This document shows positions 15,075 to 24,184 of a stretch of 64,000 nucleotides of DNA, in pieces; position 1 is the first letter of the stretch; the number at the start of each line of letters is the position of its first letter. The DNA is from JBBQNR01 sp963774075 (GTDB lineage: Bacteria > Actinomycetota > Thermoleophilia > Solirubrobacterales > JBBDJG01). The stretch is taken from the NCBI GenBank assembly GCA_963774075.1, contig CAVZDP010000003.1, forward strand, positions 62,001 through 126,000. Reading direction: 5' to 3'. The notes below the pieces were generated by a model. It saw only the letters and a program-made list of their open reading frames with translations, ran no database searches and had not been told where the DNA came from. Made by a program: the position numbers and the translations under genes.

Positions 15075-17411
15075 TCAGGGAGCGAAGACGCCCTGGCGCA
15101 GGAACGGGTGCTCGTCGCCGGTCCCGCAGGTCGGCGGGCACGCTGACGTCGGTCCGAAGCTTGCGTCGGCTCCGGGGTCGTCGAGACGCACCGAGAGCGC
15201 CGCGATCACCGCGCGCCTGCCCTCCTTCGCGAAGCCGGGCACGATCGTGTCGGCGGTCGTGCTGACGCTGCAGGTCGCCCCGAGCGTCGTGTCGGCCGTC
15301 GCGGCGCAGTTGATCGGCACGCCGAAGGAGAGGTCCGCTGCAGTGCCGGAGTCGTTGGCGAAGAAGCCGTTCGAGCGGTCGGTCATGCGCAGCGTCGTCA
15401 CGAGCGCGACCTTGCCGGTGTGGTCCGCGCCGCCGGCCGTCCTCTTGACGTCAGTCGCCGTGGCGGAGATCCGCACGTCGGCCTCGTCGCCCTGAGTCGC
15501 GGGGTTGCCTGCGAGAACGTCGAGCCGCGCCGAGCCCTGTCCCCGGCCCGTCGTCGAGGTCGTGAGCAGCGGCGACTCGAGTGCCGGCGGGGAGCACGAC
15601 GGCTCCGACAGCGGGCCGACGTGGTTGGAGTTCGGTGACGTGCAGGCCGCGAACGCCGGCACGAGCGGCAAGCGCAGCGGCGTCGCGCCGCCGGGACGCG
15701 CGTAGGCGAAGCCGGGCTTCGGGATCGAGAGGTCCACGATGAAGCCCCCGCTGCCCCGGGCTGACCTCACCCGCACGGTGTAGGTGCCGGTGATCGGCGG
15801 CTTGTAGCCGACCTCCTCCTGGCGGGTGTCGAACGGCGACGCGTCGACCTGGACGCCGTTCGGATCGAGCAGGAAGAGGTCGAAGTCGGGGTTGTTAGAA
15901 GTCCCGGACGAGAGCGCCGGAATGATCAGCGTCGCCGCGATCGGGAAGGTCGTGTCGGTGATCGCGATCGGGTAGTCCACCTGCGCGCCCGTGCCCGACA
16001 TCGTTCCCTCGCGAAGCTCGTGGCCGGGCGGCAGCGGCGGCGAGGAGATCGGCGCGCCGGCCGACTGAATCGCTGCGTAGGCGTCGAGCCTGCCGTGCCC
16101 GTAGTCGATGTCCGGGCCGGTCGTGCCGGCGGTCCTGTTGTTGCCGCCGCGCGCCCAGTCGATCGCCGTCTGGGTGATCTTGTCCTTCACCTGCTGCGAG
16201 GTCAAAGCCGGGTTCGCATGGCGCATCAGGAGCGCGACGCCGGTCACGAACGGCGCGGCCATGCTCGTGCCGTCGGAGGAGGTGTAGCCCACGAGCGTGC
16301 CCGCCTGCGCGGAGAGAATGCCTACACCGGGCGCCGAGACGTCGGGCTTGATGCGACCGTCCTGCGTTGGCCCGCGGCTCGAGAAGTACGCCTGCGCAAA
16401 ACCGTCGGAGACGAAGTCCGCCATCGCGCCGACGGTGAGCGCCTGCGTAGCCGCGGACGGCGATCCGATCGTGCAGGTGCCCGGGCCCTCGTTGCCGGCG
16501 GCGACGACCACGACGAGCCCCACGGCCTTCGCGTTGTTGACGGCCGTCGACAGCGCGTCGCCTCCGTTCGAGCAGCCTGGGATGCGCAGCGACAGGTTGA
16601 TCGCCTCGATTCCGTACGTGACCCGGTTCGCAACGACCCAGTCGACCGCGGCGATGATGTTGGACTCGATGCCGTCGCCGTTCTCGTCGAGGACCTTGAC
16701 GCCGACGAGCGCCGCGCCGGGCGCCACGCCCTGGTGCGGAGCGCCGGGAATCGCGTCGCCGTCTCCGGCGATCGTGCCGGAGACGTGCGTTCCGTGACCC
16801 TCGTCGTCGTAAGGCGTCGTGAGACCGTTGACGTAGTCCCTGAACGCGATCACCTTGCCCTCGTCGAGGTCGCGGTGGCCGGCGTCGATGCCGGAGTCGA
16901 TCACGGCCGCCACCAGGTCGCCGCTCGAGAAGACCGCGGCATTGCCGTCCGCGTTGCCGTCGAGCGACGGCGCGTCGATGCGCGCCTCGCTGACGCCGAA
17001 CGCGTCGCGCGCGGAGTGGTTGGCAGCGCGGGCGATTGCGTCGTCCTCGACGCCCACGACGCGCGGGTCGCGCGCGAGCCGCTCGACCTGACCCTTGGTG
17101 ACCGTGGCCGCGAACGCCGGGATGATCGCGAAGCGGCGACCGCGGTCGAAGCCGCCGACCGAGCGCTCGACGTCGGCGACGCGGTCGGACGTCGCCGGGT
17201 CGCGAAGCCGCACGATCACACGCGTGCGCTCGTCGGAGGGCTTGCCCGCGAGGCGCTCCTCCAGGGTGTCGAGGACGCGGTCGTTGTCCTGGTCGGCACG
17301 CGGCACGGCTGCGGCGGCGGGGGTCGCCGCGACCGCCGTCAGGGCGAGCAGCAGCGCAGCCCTGGGAAAAACCCCTTGCAAGCAAGCACGGGTGATACTC
17401 CGCCTCCTCAT
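15075..17411 (-). CDS. secreted subtilisin-family (S8) serine protease
   Basis: 778 residues. Sec signal peptide (LLLALTAVAATPAAAA) ending near residue 35; an I9-type propeptide with VIVRLRDPATSDRV and FAATVTKGQVERLARDPRV; then the catalytic domain with Asp in AAVIDSGIDAGHRDL (about 172), His in GHGTHVSGTI (about 207) and Ser in GTSMAAPFVTG (about 390), plus the oxyanion Asn in AAGNEGPG. Downstream are a PPC-like beta domain (DFDLFLLDPNGVQVD) and a Cys-containing tail domain of unknown type. Convergent with badI, 12 bp apart. Extracellular protein turnover is the likely job. Confidence 0.93.
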   Translation of the reverse strand: MRRRSITRACLQGVFPRAALLLALTAVAATPAAAAVPRADQDNDRVLDTLEERLAGKPSDERTRVIVRLRDPATSDRVADVERSVGGFDRGRRFAIIPAFAATVTKGQVERLARDPRVVGVEDDAIARAANHSARDAFGVSEARIDAPSLDGNADGNAAVFSSGDLVAAVIDSGIDAGHRDLDEGKVIAFRDYVNGLTTPYDDEGHGTHVSGTIAGDGDAIPGAPHQGVAPGAALVGVKVLDENGDGIESNIIAAVDWVVANRVTYGIEAINLSLRIPGCSNGGDALSTAVNNAKAVGLVVVVAAGNEGPGTCTIGSPSAATQALTVGAMADFVSDGFAQAYFSSRGPTQDGRIKPDVSAPGVGILSAQAGTLVGYTSSDGTSMAAPFVTGVALLMRHANPALTSQQVKDKITQTAIDWARGGNNRTAGTTGPDIDYGHGRLDAYAAIQSAGAPISSPPLPPGHELREGTMSGTGAQVDYPIAITDTTFPIAATLIIPALSSGTSNNPDFDLFLLDPNGVQVDASPFDTRQEEVGYKPPITGTYTVRVRSARGSGGFIVDLSIPKPGFAYARPGGATPLRLPLVPAFAACTSPNSNHVGPLSEPSCSPPALESPLLTTSTTGRGQGSARLDVLAGNPATQGDEADVRISATATDVKRTAGGADHTGKVALVTTLRMTDRSNGFFANDSGTAADLSFGVPINCAATADTTLGATCSVSTTADTIVPGFAKEGRRAVIAALSVRLDDPGADASFGPTSACPPTCGTGDEHPFLRQGVFAP

Positions 17412-17513
17412 CCGCCTCGACCCTCGCCAAGCTTAGTCGCGATCCCACGCGTGTCCAGGAATGTCCGTCCAGAGCCTCCCCGACGGCCGGATGGGATTTG
17501 CAGCGCTTCCGGT

Positions 17514-17519
17514 TAGGCT
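17514..17519 (+). promoter_or_regulatory. leaderless -10 box TAGGCT
   Basis: TAGGCT ends 6 nt before the GTG of the alpha/beta hydrolase, leaving no room for a leader. Confidence 0.5.
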
Positions 17520-17525
17520 TGCGCC

Positions 17526-18413
17526 GTGCCGCTGGCCCACGCAAACGGCATCGAGATCGCCTACGAGACCCGCGGGAGCCCTTCGGATCCGGCTCTCCTG
17601 CTCGTGATGGGGCTCGGCTGCCAGCTCATCCTCTGGCCGGAGGAGTTCTGCGACCTGCTCGCGGAGCGTGGCTTCCACGTCATCCGCTTCGACAATCGCG
17701 ACATCGGCCTCTCGACCAAGTTCGACGACGCCGGGTGGCCAGACCTGACCCCGGCGTTCGCCGCCGGGGAGGTGGAAGCCGCATACGTGCTCGAGGACAT
17801 GGCCGCCGACGCGGCGGGGCTACTGGATCAGCTCGAGATCGAGGCGGCGCACGTGGTCGGAGTCTCGATGGGCGGCATGATCGGCCAGCAGCTCGCGATC
17901 TCGCGCCCCGAGCGCGTGCTCTCGCTCGTGTCGATCATGTCGACGACCGGCGACCGCAGCGTGGGTCAGCCGCTGCCGAGCGCCATCCCCGCGCTGATCG
18001 GGCCGATGCCCACGGACAGGGAGGGATACGCCCGGCGCTCGGCCGAGCTCTTCAAGCTGATCGGCTCGCCCGCCTACCCGCCCGACGAGCAGTACCTGCT
18101 CGACCGGGCCGCCGAGTCGTACGACCGCTGCCACCACCCGGCCGGCTTCGTGCGCCAGCTCGCGGCGATCTGGGCCTCTCCCGACCGCACCGATGCCCTC
18201 GGCGACGTTCGCGTGCCGACGCTCGTCATACATGGGGAGGCCGACCCGCTGATCACGGTCTCGGGCGGCCGCGCGACGGCGGAGGCGGTGCCGGGGGCGC
18301 AGCTGTTGGAAGTTCCCGGCATGGGCCACGACCTGCCTCGCGAGCTCTGGCCCCGGTTCGTGGACGCGATCGCCGAGAACGCGGCCCGCGCGCAGACCGC
18401 CGCCGCGACGTAG
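17526..18413 (+). CDS. alpha/beta hydrolase
   Basis: 295 residues from GTG at 17526. Oxyanion strand LLLVMGLGCQLILWPE, the segment VIRFDNRDIGLSTKFD common in this hydrolase subgroup, nucleophile elbow GVSMGGMIGQQLA (Ser), the acid in IHGEADPLITV, and histidine in GMGHDLPRELW complete the triad. The NRD.GLST.F variant is shared with proteins annotated as aclacinomycin methylesterase-like or 3-oxoadipate enol-lactonase-like hydrolases; the substrate is open. Likely leaderless mRNA; next gene dinB has its own box. Confidence 0.85.
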   Translation: MPLAHANGIEIAYETRGSPSDPALLLVMGLGCQLILWPEEFCDLLAERGFHVIRFDNRDIGLSTKFDDAGWPDLTPAFAAGEVEAAYVLEDMAADAAGLLDQLEIEAAHVVGVSMGGMIGQQLAISRPERVLSLVSIMSTTGDRSVGQPLPSAIPALIGPMPTDREGYARRSAELFKLIGSPAYPPDEQYLLDRAAESYDRCHHPAGFVRQLAAIWASPDRTDALGDVRVPTLVIHGEADPLITVSGGRATAEAVPGAQLLEVPGMGHDLPRELWPRFVDAIAENAARAQTAAAT

Positions 18414-18457
18414 CGCGCGCCCCTCACGAACGAGGCCGAGCAGCCCGGCGCAGCGAC

Positions 18458-18463
18458 TAACGT
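18458..18463 (+). promoter_or_regulatory. leaderless -10 box TAACGT of dinB
   Basis: TAACGT ends 7 nt before the dinB ATG. I see no SOS-box-like dyad around it. Confidence 0.45.
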
Positions 18464-18470
18464 CCTTCTG

Positions 18471-19547
18471 ATGGAGCGCTGGATCGCGCACGTCGACATG
18501 GACGCCTTCTTCGTCGGGGTCGAGCTCCTGCGCCGGCCCGACTTGCGGGGCAAGCCGGTGGTCGTCGCGACCGGCACCGACCCGACCGCCCGGGGAGTCG
18601 TGATGGCGGCCTCCTACGAGGCGCGCGAGTTCGGCGTGCATTCGGCGCTGCCGCTGGCAGTCGCGCACCGCCGCTGCCCGCAGGCGATCCTCGTGCCGCG
18701 CGACATGGAGCTCTACAGCCGCGTCTCGAAACGCGTGATGGCGATCGTGCGAAGCCACGCCGAGCGCGTGGAGGTCGCCGGCCTCGACGAGGCCTACCTC
18801 GATCTCTCGGACGACCTCTTCCCGAAGACGACCTGCCGCCGCATCAAGCACGAGATCCGCACCGAGACGGGGCTCTCGTGCTCGATCGGCCTCGCCTCGA
18901 ACAAGCTCTTGGCCAAGATCGCGTCCGACCTCGACAAGCCGGACGGCTTCTGCCTGCTGACGGCCGAGAGCATGCTGGAGCGGGTCGGCGATCGCCCGGC
19001 GAGCCTGATTCCGGGCGTCGGCCAGAAGACGGCGGAGCGGCTCGCGCGGCTCGGCATCAAGACGGTCGGGGAACTGGCCCGCGCCGAGCCGGCCGCCTTG
19101 GAGAAGGCGCTCGGGCGAAGCAACGGCGCCGCGCTGCGAAGGCGCGCGAACGGCATCGACGCGCGATCGGTCGAGCCCGTGCGCGAGCAGAAGTCGGAGA
19201 GCCGCGAGACGACCTTCGCCCACGACGTCGACGACCAGGCACTCGTGCGCGAGACGGTCGAGCGCCTGGCGGCGGAGGTCTGCGCGCGGCTCGAGCAGAC
19301 CGGCCACCGGGGGCGGACCGTGACGCTCAAGATCCGCCTGCGGCCGTTTCGCACCCACACGCGCTCGCAGACCCTGGCGGCGCCGACCCGCGACCCGATC
19401 GTGGTCGTCCCGCTCGTGCGCGACCTCCTGGAGCGCGTCGAGATCGACGCCCCGGTGCGGCTGGTCGGAGTCGGGCTGTCGTCCCTCACCGCGGAGGCCG
19501 AGCCCGAGAGCGAGCCCGCCGAGGGCACCCTCTTCGCTCAGGCGTAG
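18471..19547 (+). CDS. dinB: DNA polymerase IV (Y-family translesion polymerase)
   Basis: 358 residues. Catalytic carboxylates in HVDMDAFFVGVE and in EVAGLDEAYLDLS, the ATASYEAREFGV-like finger segment (VVMAASYEAREFGVHSALPL), SIGLASNKLLAKIASDLDKP, the helix-hairpin-helix thumb IPGVGQKTAERLARLGI, and the little-finger domain with ESRETTFAHDV. The protein ends FAQA, without a recognisable QLxLF-type clamp-binding peptide other than the weak GTLFAQA. Error-prone bypass of DNA damage. Convergent with the isocitrate-lyase-family gene across a repeat-rich spacer. Confidence 0.95.
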   Translation: MERWIAHVDMDAFFVGVELLRRPDLRGKPVVVATGTDPTARGVVMAASYEAREFGVHSALPLAVAHRRCPQAILVPRDMELYSRVSKRVMAIVRSHAERVEVAGLDEAYLDLSDDLFPKTTCRRIKHEIRTETGLSCSIGLASNKLLAKIASDLDKPDGFCLLTAESMLERVGDRPASLIPGVGQKTAERLARLGIKTVGELARAEPAALEKALGRSNGAALRRRANGIDARSVEPVREQKSESRETTFAHDVDDQALVRETVERLAAEVCARLEQTGHRGRTVTLKIRLRPFRTHTRSQTLAAPTRDPIVVVPLVRDLLERVEIDAPVRLVGVGLSSLTAEAEPESEPAEGTLFAQA

Positions 19548-19902
19548 CGCTCGAGCGTCGCGTCAGGCCAAGGCGTAGGCGTCACGCTCAGGCGTAGCGA
19601 GCGTCGTCCGCGTTGGGCTCAGGCGCGGCGAGCTTCGTCGCCGCAGCGTTCTCCGCACACTCCGAGACCTGGGTCGATTTGACCCCCATATTCGAGGTCA
19701 ATTCGACCCAGGTGGTGAAAGCGCCGACGCAAGAGTGACGGTCCCCTCCTGATTCCTACGCCCTCTTCGCTTCGGCGTAACGCTCGAGCATCGACCTTCG
19801 GCCACAGGCTCAGGCGTATCACTTAGGCCACGGGCGTCGGTGTAGCGCTCAGGCGTAGCGCGTCGGCGCTCAGCGCTCAGGCTCAGCGCTCAGGCTTAAC
19901 GC
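19548..19902. repeat. degenerate GCTCAGGCGTAGC repeats between convergent genes
   Basis: About 355 bp without a convincing gene. Copies or near copies of GCTCAGGCGTAGC begin at the dinB stop (near 19536) and recur near 19588, 19617, 19807, 19848, 19868, 19880 and 19893, running into the stop of the isocitrate-lyase-family gene. The unit equals the last codons plus stop of both flanking genes. The spacer also holds the hairpin at 19667-19713. No obvious promoter. Confidence 0.6.
19667..19713. terminator. 18-bp imperfect hairpin between convergent genes
   Basis: Arms ACCTGGGTCGATTTGACC and GGTCAATTCGACCCAGGT pair with a single mismatch around an 11-nt loop. Each arm also contains a smaller dyad (GGTC/GACC). 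No T tract; could be a bidirectional terminator or a protein-binding palindrome. Confidence 0.5.
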
Positions 19903-20799
19903 TCAGGCGTAGCGCGCTTCGTCGGCGTAGCGCTCGCGCAGGCCGACGATGTCGCCGAACTCGTCGAATGCCAGCATGCGGTCGACCACGCCGGCCGTCG
20001 TCTCCTGGTCGCGGAGCTCGGTCAGGACGTCGGTGACTGCGCGAGCCGCCGCGTAGAGGCCGGCCAGCGGGCAGACGATCAGGTTGAAGCCGAGCTCCTC
20101 GAGCTCCGACCGGGTGAGGTGCGGGGTGACGCCACGCTCGATCATGTTCGCGACGAGCGGCGGCGGCAGCGTGGCGGCGATCTGCTCGAGCTCCTCGACC
20201 GAGCGCGGAGCCTCGACGAAGAGCGCGTCGGCGCCCGCCTCCTTGTAGGCCAGGCAGCGGTCGATCGCCTCATCGATGCCCAGCGGCTGGCGGGCGTCGG
20301 TGCGCGCGACGACGAACAGGTCGCGATCCCCGCGAGCGTCGCAGGCGGCGCGGATCTTGGCGGCGTGGTCCTCGGTGCTCACAACCTGCTTGCCCTCGAA
20401 ATGGCCGCACTTCTTGGGCCAGACCTGGTCCTCGAGGAAGACGCCGGCGGCGCCCGCGTCCTGAAACTCGTGCACGGTGCGCATCACGTTCAGCGCGTTG
20501 CCGTAGCCGGTGTCGGCGTCCACGATCACGGGTGCCTCGGAGACGCGGCAGACACTGCGGGCGGCGTCGGCCATCTCGGTCAGGGTCAGGAAGCCGAAGT
20601 CGGGCTCGCCGAGCCGGGCGGCGCTCACCGAGTAGCCGGAGATGAACGTGATGTCGAAGCCGACGCGGGCGGCGATACGCGCGGTGAGCGCGTCGTAGAC
20701 GCCTGGCATCAGCACCGCCCTGCGCGCCACGAGGCTCCGGATCCTCTGCGCGCCCGCCTCCTGGACCGGGTGCCCGTTCATGTTCGAGCCGTCGACCAT
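19903..20799 (-). CDS. isocitrate lyase/PEP mutase family enzyme
   Basis: 298 residues of the phosphoenolpyruvate-mutase/isocitrate-lyase TIM barrel. Visible landmarks: DADTGYGNALNVMRTV (metal-binding Asp pair), EDQVWPKKCGHFEGK with the KKCGH catalytic loop, and ARTDARQPLGIDEAI. Length fits methylisocitrate lyase (PrpB), oxaloacetate decarboxylase or carboxyPEP mutase groups rather than full isocitrate lyase. No propionate genes are adjacent, so the exact reaction (C-C bond cleavage beside a carboxylate) stays open. Start at 20799 or at the internal ATG six codons later. Confidence 0.85.
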   Translation of the reverse strand: MVDGSNMNGHPVQEAGAQRIRSLVARRAVLMPGVYDALTARIAARVGFDITFISGYSVSAARLGEPDFGFLTLTEMADAARSVCRVSEAPVIVDADTGYGNALNVMRTVHEFQDAGAAGVFLEDQVWPKKCGHFEGKQVVSTEDHAAKIRAACDARGDRDLFVVARTDARQPLGIDEAIDRCLAYKEAGADALFVEAPRSVEELEQIAATLPPPLVANMIERGVTPHLTRSELEELGFNLIVCPLAGLYAAARAVTDVLTELRDQETTAGVVDRMLAFDEFGDIVGLRERYADEARYA

Positions 20800-20862
20800 C
20801 CCGCAAGCCGACCCTAAACGATCGCGAGGGGTCGCGGTGCGATTACTTGTGACGACCCGGCG

Positions 20863-22194
20863 CTAACGCTCGCGCGTGAACGCCTCGAGCGGCTCGACCT
20901 GCCAGGGATCGTTGGGGCCGGGCGCGGTGTTCAGCCAGTGGCGCGCGTCGGCCTGTCCCATCTTGATCAGCTCCTCGATGAACTCTGGGTCGAAGAAGAG
21001 GTAGCTGAGAAGCTCGCCGTGCGTCGGGCTCTCGCCTCCGATCAGGCGATTGAGCAACCTGAAGTCCGGCGAGCGGAGCCCCTTCCAGCCGCCGTAGCGG
21101 TCGTCGAACACCTCGCGCGCGAGCTTGCCGATCGCGCCGCGCGTGGCGGGAGCGACGAAGATGTAGGGGACCATCCGGTAGGGCGGCTTGCCCCGCGCCT
21201 CGCGGTAGCGCCGCGCCGGCTCGTCGCTCTCGGCGCGGCTTCGCCGGTCCCGCTCGCGGACGTGGCCGTTCTGGGACGGGCCCGCGAAGAACATGTTGAT
21301 GTTGCCGAGGATCCGCATGTCCTCGACGACCGGGTCCACGAGCATCCCCTGGAGGACGTGCAGCGCGCCGTCGCCGAAGTCGGGCGGTTCGCTGGCCTCG
21401 TGGCGGCCGGGCTCGAGCGGCGGGTCGGTGACGGCGTCCATCCCGATCACGACCAGGCGGTCGGCGCCGAGGTCGAGCGCTGGCTTGATCGGCGTGTTGA
21501 GCCGCGTGCCGCCGTCGAAGTACCAGCCGCGAGCCTCGGCGGGCTTGTTGACCCTCACGGGCGGAAACAGGATCGGGATCGCCGCCGAGGCGCGCACGTG
21601 CTCGTGCGAGAGCTTGGCGGGGACGTAGTCGATCACGTGCGAGCGATGCAGCCGCCGCCTCGTCTTGCTCTCGACGAACACGACCGTGCGGCCCGTCCGC
21701 GCCGCCGTGGCGACGCACGCGACCGCGCCGACGACTCCCTGGCGGACGTTGCGGTGGAGCGCCGGCCAGTCGACCCAGTGCATGAGGTTGTTCTGGAGCG
21801 GGGTCGGGTCGAGCAGGCTCGGCAGCCGCACCCCTGGTATGGAGAGGACCTCGCCCGCGTAGCGCAGGAAGGTCAGCGGCGCCTGGCGCAGCAGGATCGG
21901 CCTCAGCACCTGGCCCTTGCTGACCTCGCGCCAGTGCTGGAGAGCACCTCCGACAGCCTCCTCGGCCGGCAGATGCCTGGCGGAAGCCAGATAGGCGGCG
22001 TTGATCCCGCCCACGCTCGTGCCGGCGTAGATGTTCGGACGCTCGCCGCGGCGCTCGAGCGCCGGCACGAGCACCGAGAGGGCGCCGGCCTCGTATGCGG
22101 CCCGCGCGCCGCCTCCCGACAGCACGAGGCCAACTCGCTTCGAGTCCCTGCGGTCGTCCTCGACCTTCTCCTTTGTTCGGTCCCGCGTCGCCAT
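20863..22194 (-). CDS. patatin-like phospholipase
   Basis: 443 residues. Oxyanion glycine loop LVLSGGGARAAYEAGAL, nucleophile AGTSVGGINAAY (Gly-x-Ser-x-Gly), and the catalytic dyad Asp in WYFDGGTRLNTPIKPAL. The C-terminal third (RMVPYIFVAP, LLNRLIGGESPTHGELLSYL, HWLNTAPGPND) is characteristic of long actinobacterial patatins. No signal peptide, so a cytosolic or membrane-associated lipid acyl hydrolase is expected. Divergent from the stress-promoter gene at 22323. Confidence 0.88.
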   Translation of the reverse strand: MATRDRTKEKVEDDRRDSKRVGLVLSGGGARAAYEAGALSVLVPALERRGERPNIYAGTSVGGINAAYLASARHLPAEEAVGGALQHWREVSKGQVLRPILLRQAPLTFLRYAGEVLSIPGVRLPSLLDPTPLQNNLMHWVDWPALHRNVRQGVVGAVACVATAARTGRTVVFVESKTRRRLHRSHVIDYVPAKLSHEHVRASAAIPILFPPVRVNKPAEARGWYFDGGTRLNTPIKPALDLGADRLVVIGMDAVTDPPLEPGRHEASEPPDFGDGALHVLQGMLVDPVVEDMRILGNINMFFAGPSQNGHVRERDRRSRAESDEPARRYREARGKPPYRMVPYIFVAPATRGAIGKLAREVFDDRYGGWKGLRSPDFRLLNRLIGGESPTHGELLSYLFFDPEFIEELIKMGQADARHWLNTAPGPNDPWQVEPLEAFTRER

Positions 22195-22251
22195 TCGTCC
22201 GGTCCGTTGGGGTTTCTAGGGCGCCGTGCCTGGTCCTGCCGCAAGATGCGG

Positions 22252-22278
22252 GTTCACACCCAACCCCCCAATGGGTAT
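22252..22278 (+). promoter_or_regulatory. sigma-B/SigF-like promoter
   Basis: GTTC (22252-22255), 17 nt, GGGTAT (22273-22278); the second hexamer is the exact SigF consensus. It lies about 45 nt before the ATG at 22323. Confidence 0.5.
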
Positions 22279-22322
22279 ATGTTCCCTCGAAGCGTTCCAC
22301 CCCAAAGATCCGAGGGAGAGGC

Positions 22323-22754
22323 ATGGCAACGAAGACTAAGGCCGCTAAGACAACCGCCGTGAAGGCCGGCAAGGCGGCGGCCGGCGCCCGCTCGAACCCC
22401 TACGTGCAGCGCATGATCGAGGACCCCGAGCTTCGAGAGAACGTCCGCCAGGCCGTCGATTCCATGCGCCACGCTTACAAGCGGATGTCGAACGGCAAGC
22501 CGCCTGCCCGCGCCCTGATGGAGGACAAGAAGCTCCACAAGGAGCTGCGGAGCGCGAGCGAGTCGCTGCGCGACGCGGCGGATGGCCTTCGCGGCCGCAA
22601 GCGCCGCCGGCGCGGACGCCGCCTGTTCCTGCTCCTCATCATCAGCGCCGGCGCGGTGCTGGCGATCTCGGGCGACGCCCGCAAGGCGGTGCTCGACCGC
22701 CTCTTCGGAGCCGAGGAGGAGTTCGAGTACAGCTCGACGACGAGCCCGGGCTAG
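22323..22754 (+). CDS. basic Lys/Ala-rich protein with one C-terminal membrane helix
   Basis: 143 residues from ATG at 22323 (GAGGGAGAG upstream). Lys/Ala-rich histone-H1-like head (ATKTKAAKTTAVKAGKAAAG), a helical middle with NPYVQRMIEDPELRENVRQA and LHKELRSASESLRDAADGL, a run of Arg (GRKRRRRGRR) directly before one helix LFLLLIISAGAVLAI, and an acidic tail. The Arg run predicts the head is cytoplasmic. Stress-type promoter upstream and hairpin terminator downstream make it a single-gene unit. No named family recognised. Confidence 0.75.
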   Translation: MATKTKAAKTTAVKAGKAAAGARSNPYVQRMIEDPELRENVRQAVDSMRHAYKRMSNGKPPARALMEDKKLHKELRSASESLRDAADGLRGRKRRRRGRRLFLLLIISAGAVLAISGDARKAVLDRLFGAEEEFEYSSTTSPG

Positions 22755-22781
22755 GGCGAAGCAATCCGCAGAGACTGTTTT

Positions 22782-22807
22782 CGGAGGGCGCCGAGAGGCG
22801 CCCTCCG
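22782..22807 (+). terminator. GC hairpin terminator
   Basis: CGGAGGGCGCC, loop GAGA, exact complement; 11-bp stem 28 bp after the preceding stop, followed by GCGTTTCC with only a weak T run. Confidence 0.6.
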
Positions 22808-22914
22808 GCGTTTCCAGAGCGCTCCGACTTGAAACTGGCGGGCTGCGGCCGTAGCCTCCGTCCTGCGCCGGCACGAAGCCCTCAAGGCGTATCGCGCCGA
22901 TCCGGGGTTACCGA

Positions 22915-24156
22915 ATGCAGCTTCTGGGGGGCCTTGCCGCCCGCCGTCACAACTCAGCCGACAGGTCCCTCTCCCTCCGGGTAAGGGTTCTCGTCCTTGC
23001 GGCGGTCACAGCCGCGCTTCTGCTCGTACCTTCGAGCGCCGGCGCTTACACGTTCGGCTCCACGGTCGCCCCGACGGGGCCCGAGGAGACCGTGTTCGAC
23101 TGGAGCACGATGAGGTGCGGGAACGACTACAACATCCCGGACGGGCACTCGCACGCCTTCCGCGACTCGTGGGGGCGCACCCAGCTGATGATCACGCACT
23201 GGGACAACTACCGCATGGTCGGCCGCGACCTCGACAGTCTGAGCATGAGCTGCTCGCCGCCGGCACTGCTGGCGCACCAGAACCCCGATCCTTCGATGTA
23301 CGACTACAGGCAATGGGTCTATTCGCCCTACACGCGCGACGGGCGCACGATCTACGCGCTCAGCAGCATGGAGTGGCACGGTCACCGGATCACCGGCCAG
23401 TGCACCTCTGCCAACTACTGGAAGTGCTGGTACAACGCGATCACGCTCCTTGTCTCGCGCGACCGCGGCAAGACCTACACGAACACCACTCCCCCCAATC
23501 ACCTGGTCGCGTCCGTGCCGTACCAGTACTTCAAGGACGAAGGGCCCTACGGCACCTACAACCCCAGCAGCATCGTCTACAACCCCCGCGACGGCTACTA
23601 CCACGCGCTGATCCGCGCGGAGCCCTACCTGAGCCAGAAGTTCGGCGTCTGCTCGATGCGCACGCGCAATCTCGCGGACCCCAAGTCGTGGCGGTTCTGG
23701 AACGGGTCCTCTTATTCGGGCGCTTTCACGAATCCCTACCAGGTCGTCCCCATGCAGCGCGCCGAGCCGCACGCGTGCGCTCCCATCGCGAACGCACAGA
23801 TCGACAAGATGACCGGCAGCCTGACCTGGAACACGCACTTCGAAAGGTGGCTCCTGATCGACTCGACCAGCGCCAACGGCGTCTATGGCTTCTACTACTC
23901 GTTCTCGGAGGACCTGATCAACTGGACCCAGCGCCGGCTCCTGTGGCAGGGGCCGCTGCACTACACCTGGGCGTGCGGCCAGGAGCCCGCGATGTACTAC
24001 CCGAGCGCGATCGACTCGGACAGCCGCGACCGCAACTTCGGCACGACCGACGAGGAATTCGATCTCTACTTCACGCGCTTCAACCCGACTGGCTGCACTC
24101 TGCAGCTCGACCGGGACCTGATCCGCAGGCCGATCAAGATCCTCCAGGGTCCGTAG
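22915..24156 (+). CDS. secreted protein, probable beta-propeller (glycosidase-like), unknown function
   Basis: 413 residues. A basic head then hydrophobic stretch VLVLAAVTAALLLVPSSAGA with an AxA-type cleavage site. The mature part is rich in aromatic residues with repeating blade-like strands (STMRCGNDYNIPDGHSHAFRD, QLMITHWDNYRMVGRDL, DYRQWVYSPYTRDGRTIYAL, WRFWNGSSYSGAFTNPYQV, FYYSFSEDLINWTQRRLLW). The pattern of D/S-x-D-x-x-x-W near strand ends recalls five-bladed glycoside-hydrolase or BNR/sialidase-like propellers. Several paired cysteines suit an extracellular protein. Base composition is a little lower in GC than neighbours. I cannot name a family. Confidence 0.6.
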   Translation: MQLLGGLAARRHNSADRSLSLRVRVLVLAAVTAALLLVPSSAGAYTFGSTVAPTGPEETVFDWSTMRCGNDYNIPDGHSHAFRDSWGRTQLMITHWDNYRMVGRDLDSLSMSCSPPALLAHQNPDPSMYDYRQWVYSPYTRDGRTIYALSSMEWHGHRITGQCTSANYWKCWYNAITLLVSRDRGKTYTNTTPPNHLVASVPYQYFKDEGPYGTYNPSSIVYNPRDGYYHALIRAEPYLSQKFGVCSMRTRNLADPKSWRFWNGSSYSGAFTNPYQVVPMQRAEPHACAPIANAQIDKMTGSLTWNTHFERWLLIDSTSANGVYGFYYSFSEDLINWTQRRLLWQGPLHYTWACGQEPAMYYPSAIDSDSRDRNFGTTDEEFDLYFTRFNPTGCTLQLDRDLIRRPIKILQGP

Positions 24157-24184
24157 ACGCCGTAGCCCGAGCTCCGTGCGCCTG

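Noticed and set aside
16020..17516. Long plus-strand frame opposite the subtilase
   Set aside because: High-GC antisense shadow; the minus-strand protease has signal peptide and complete catalytic triad.
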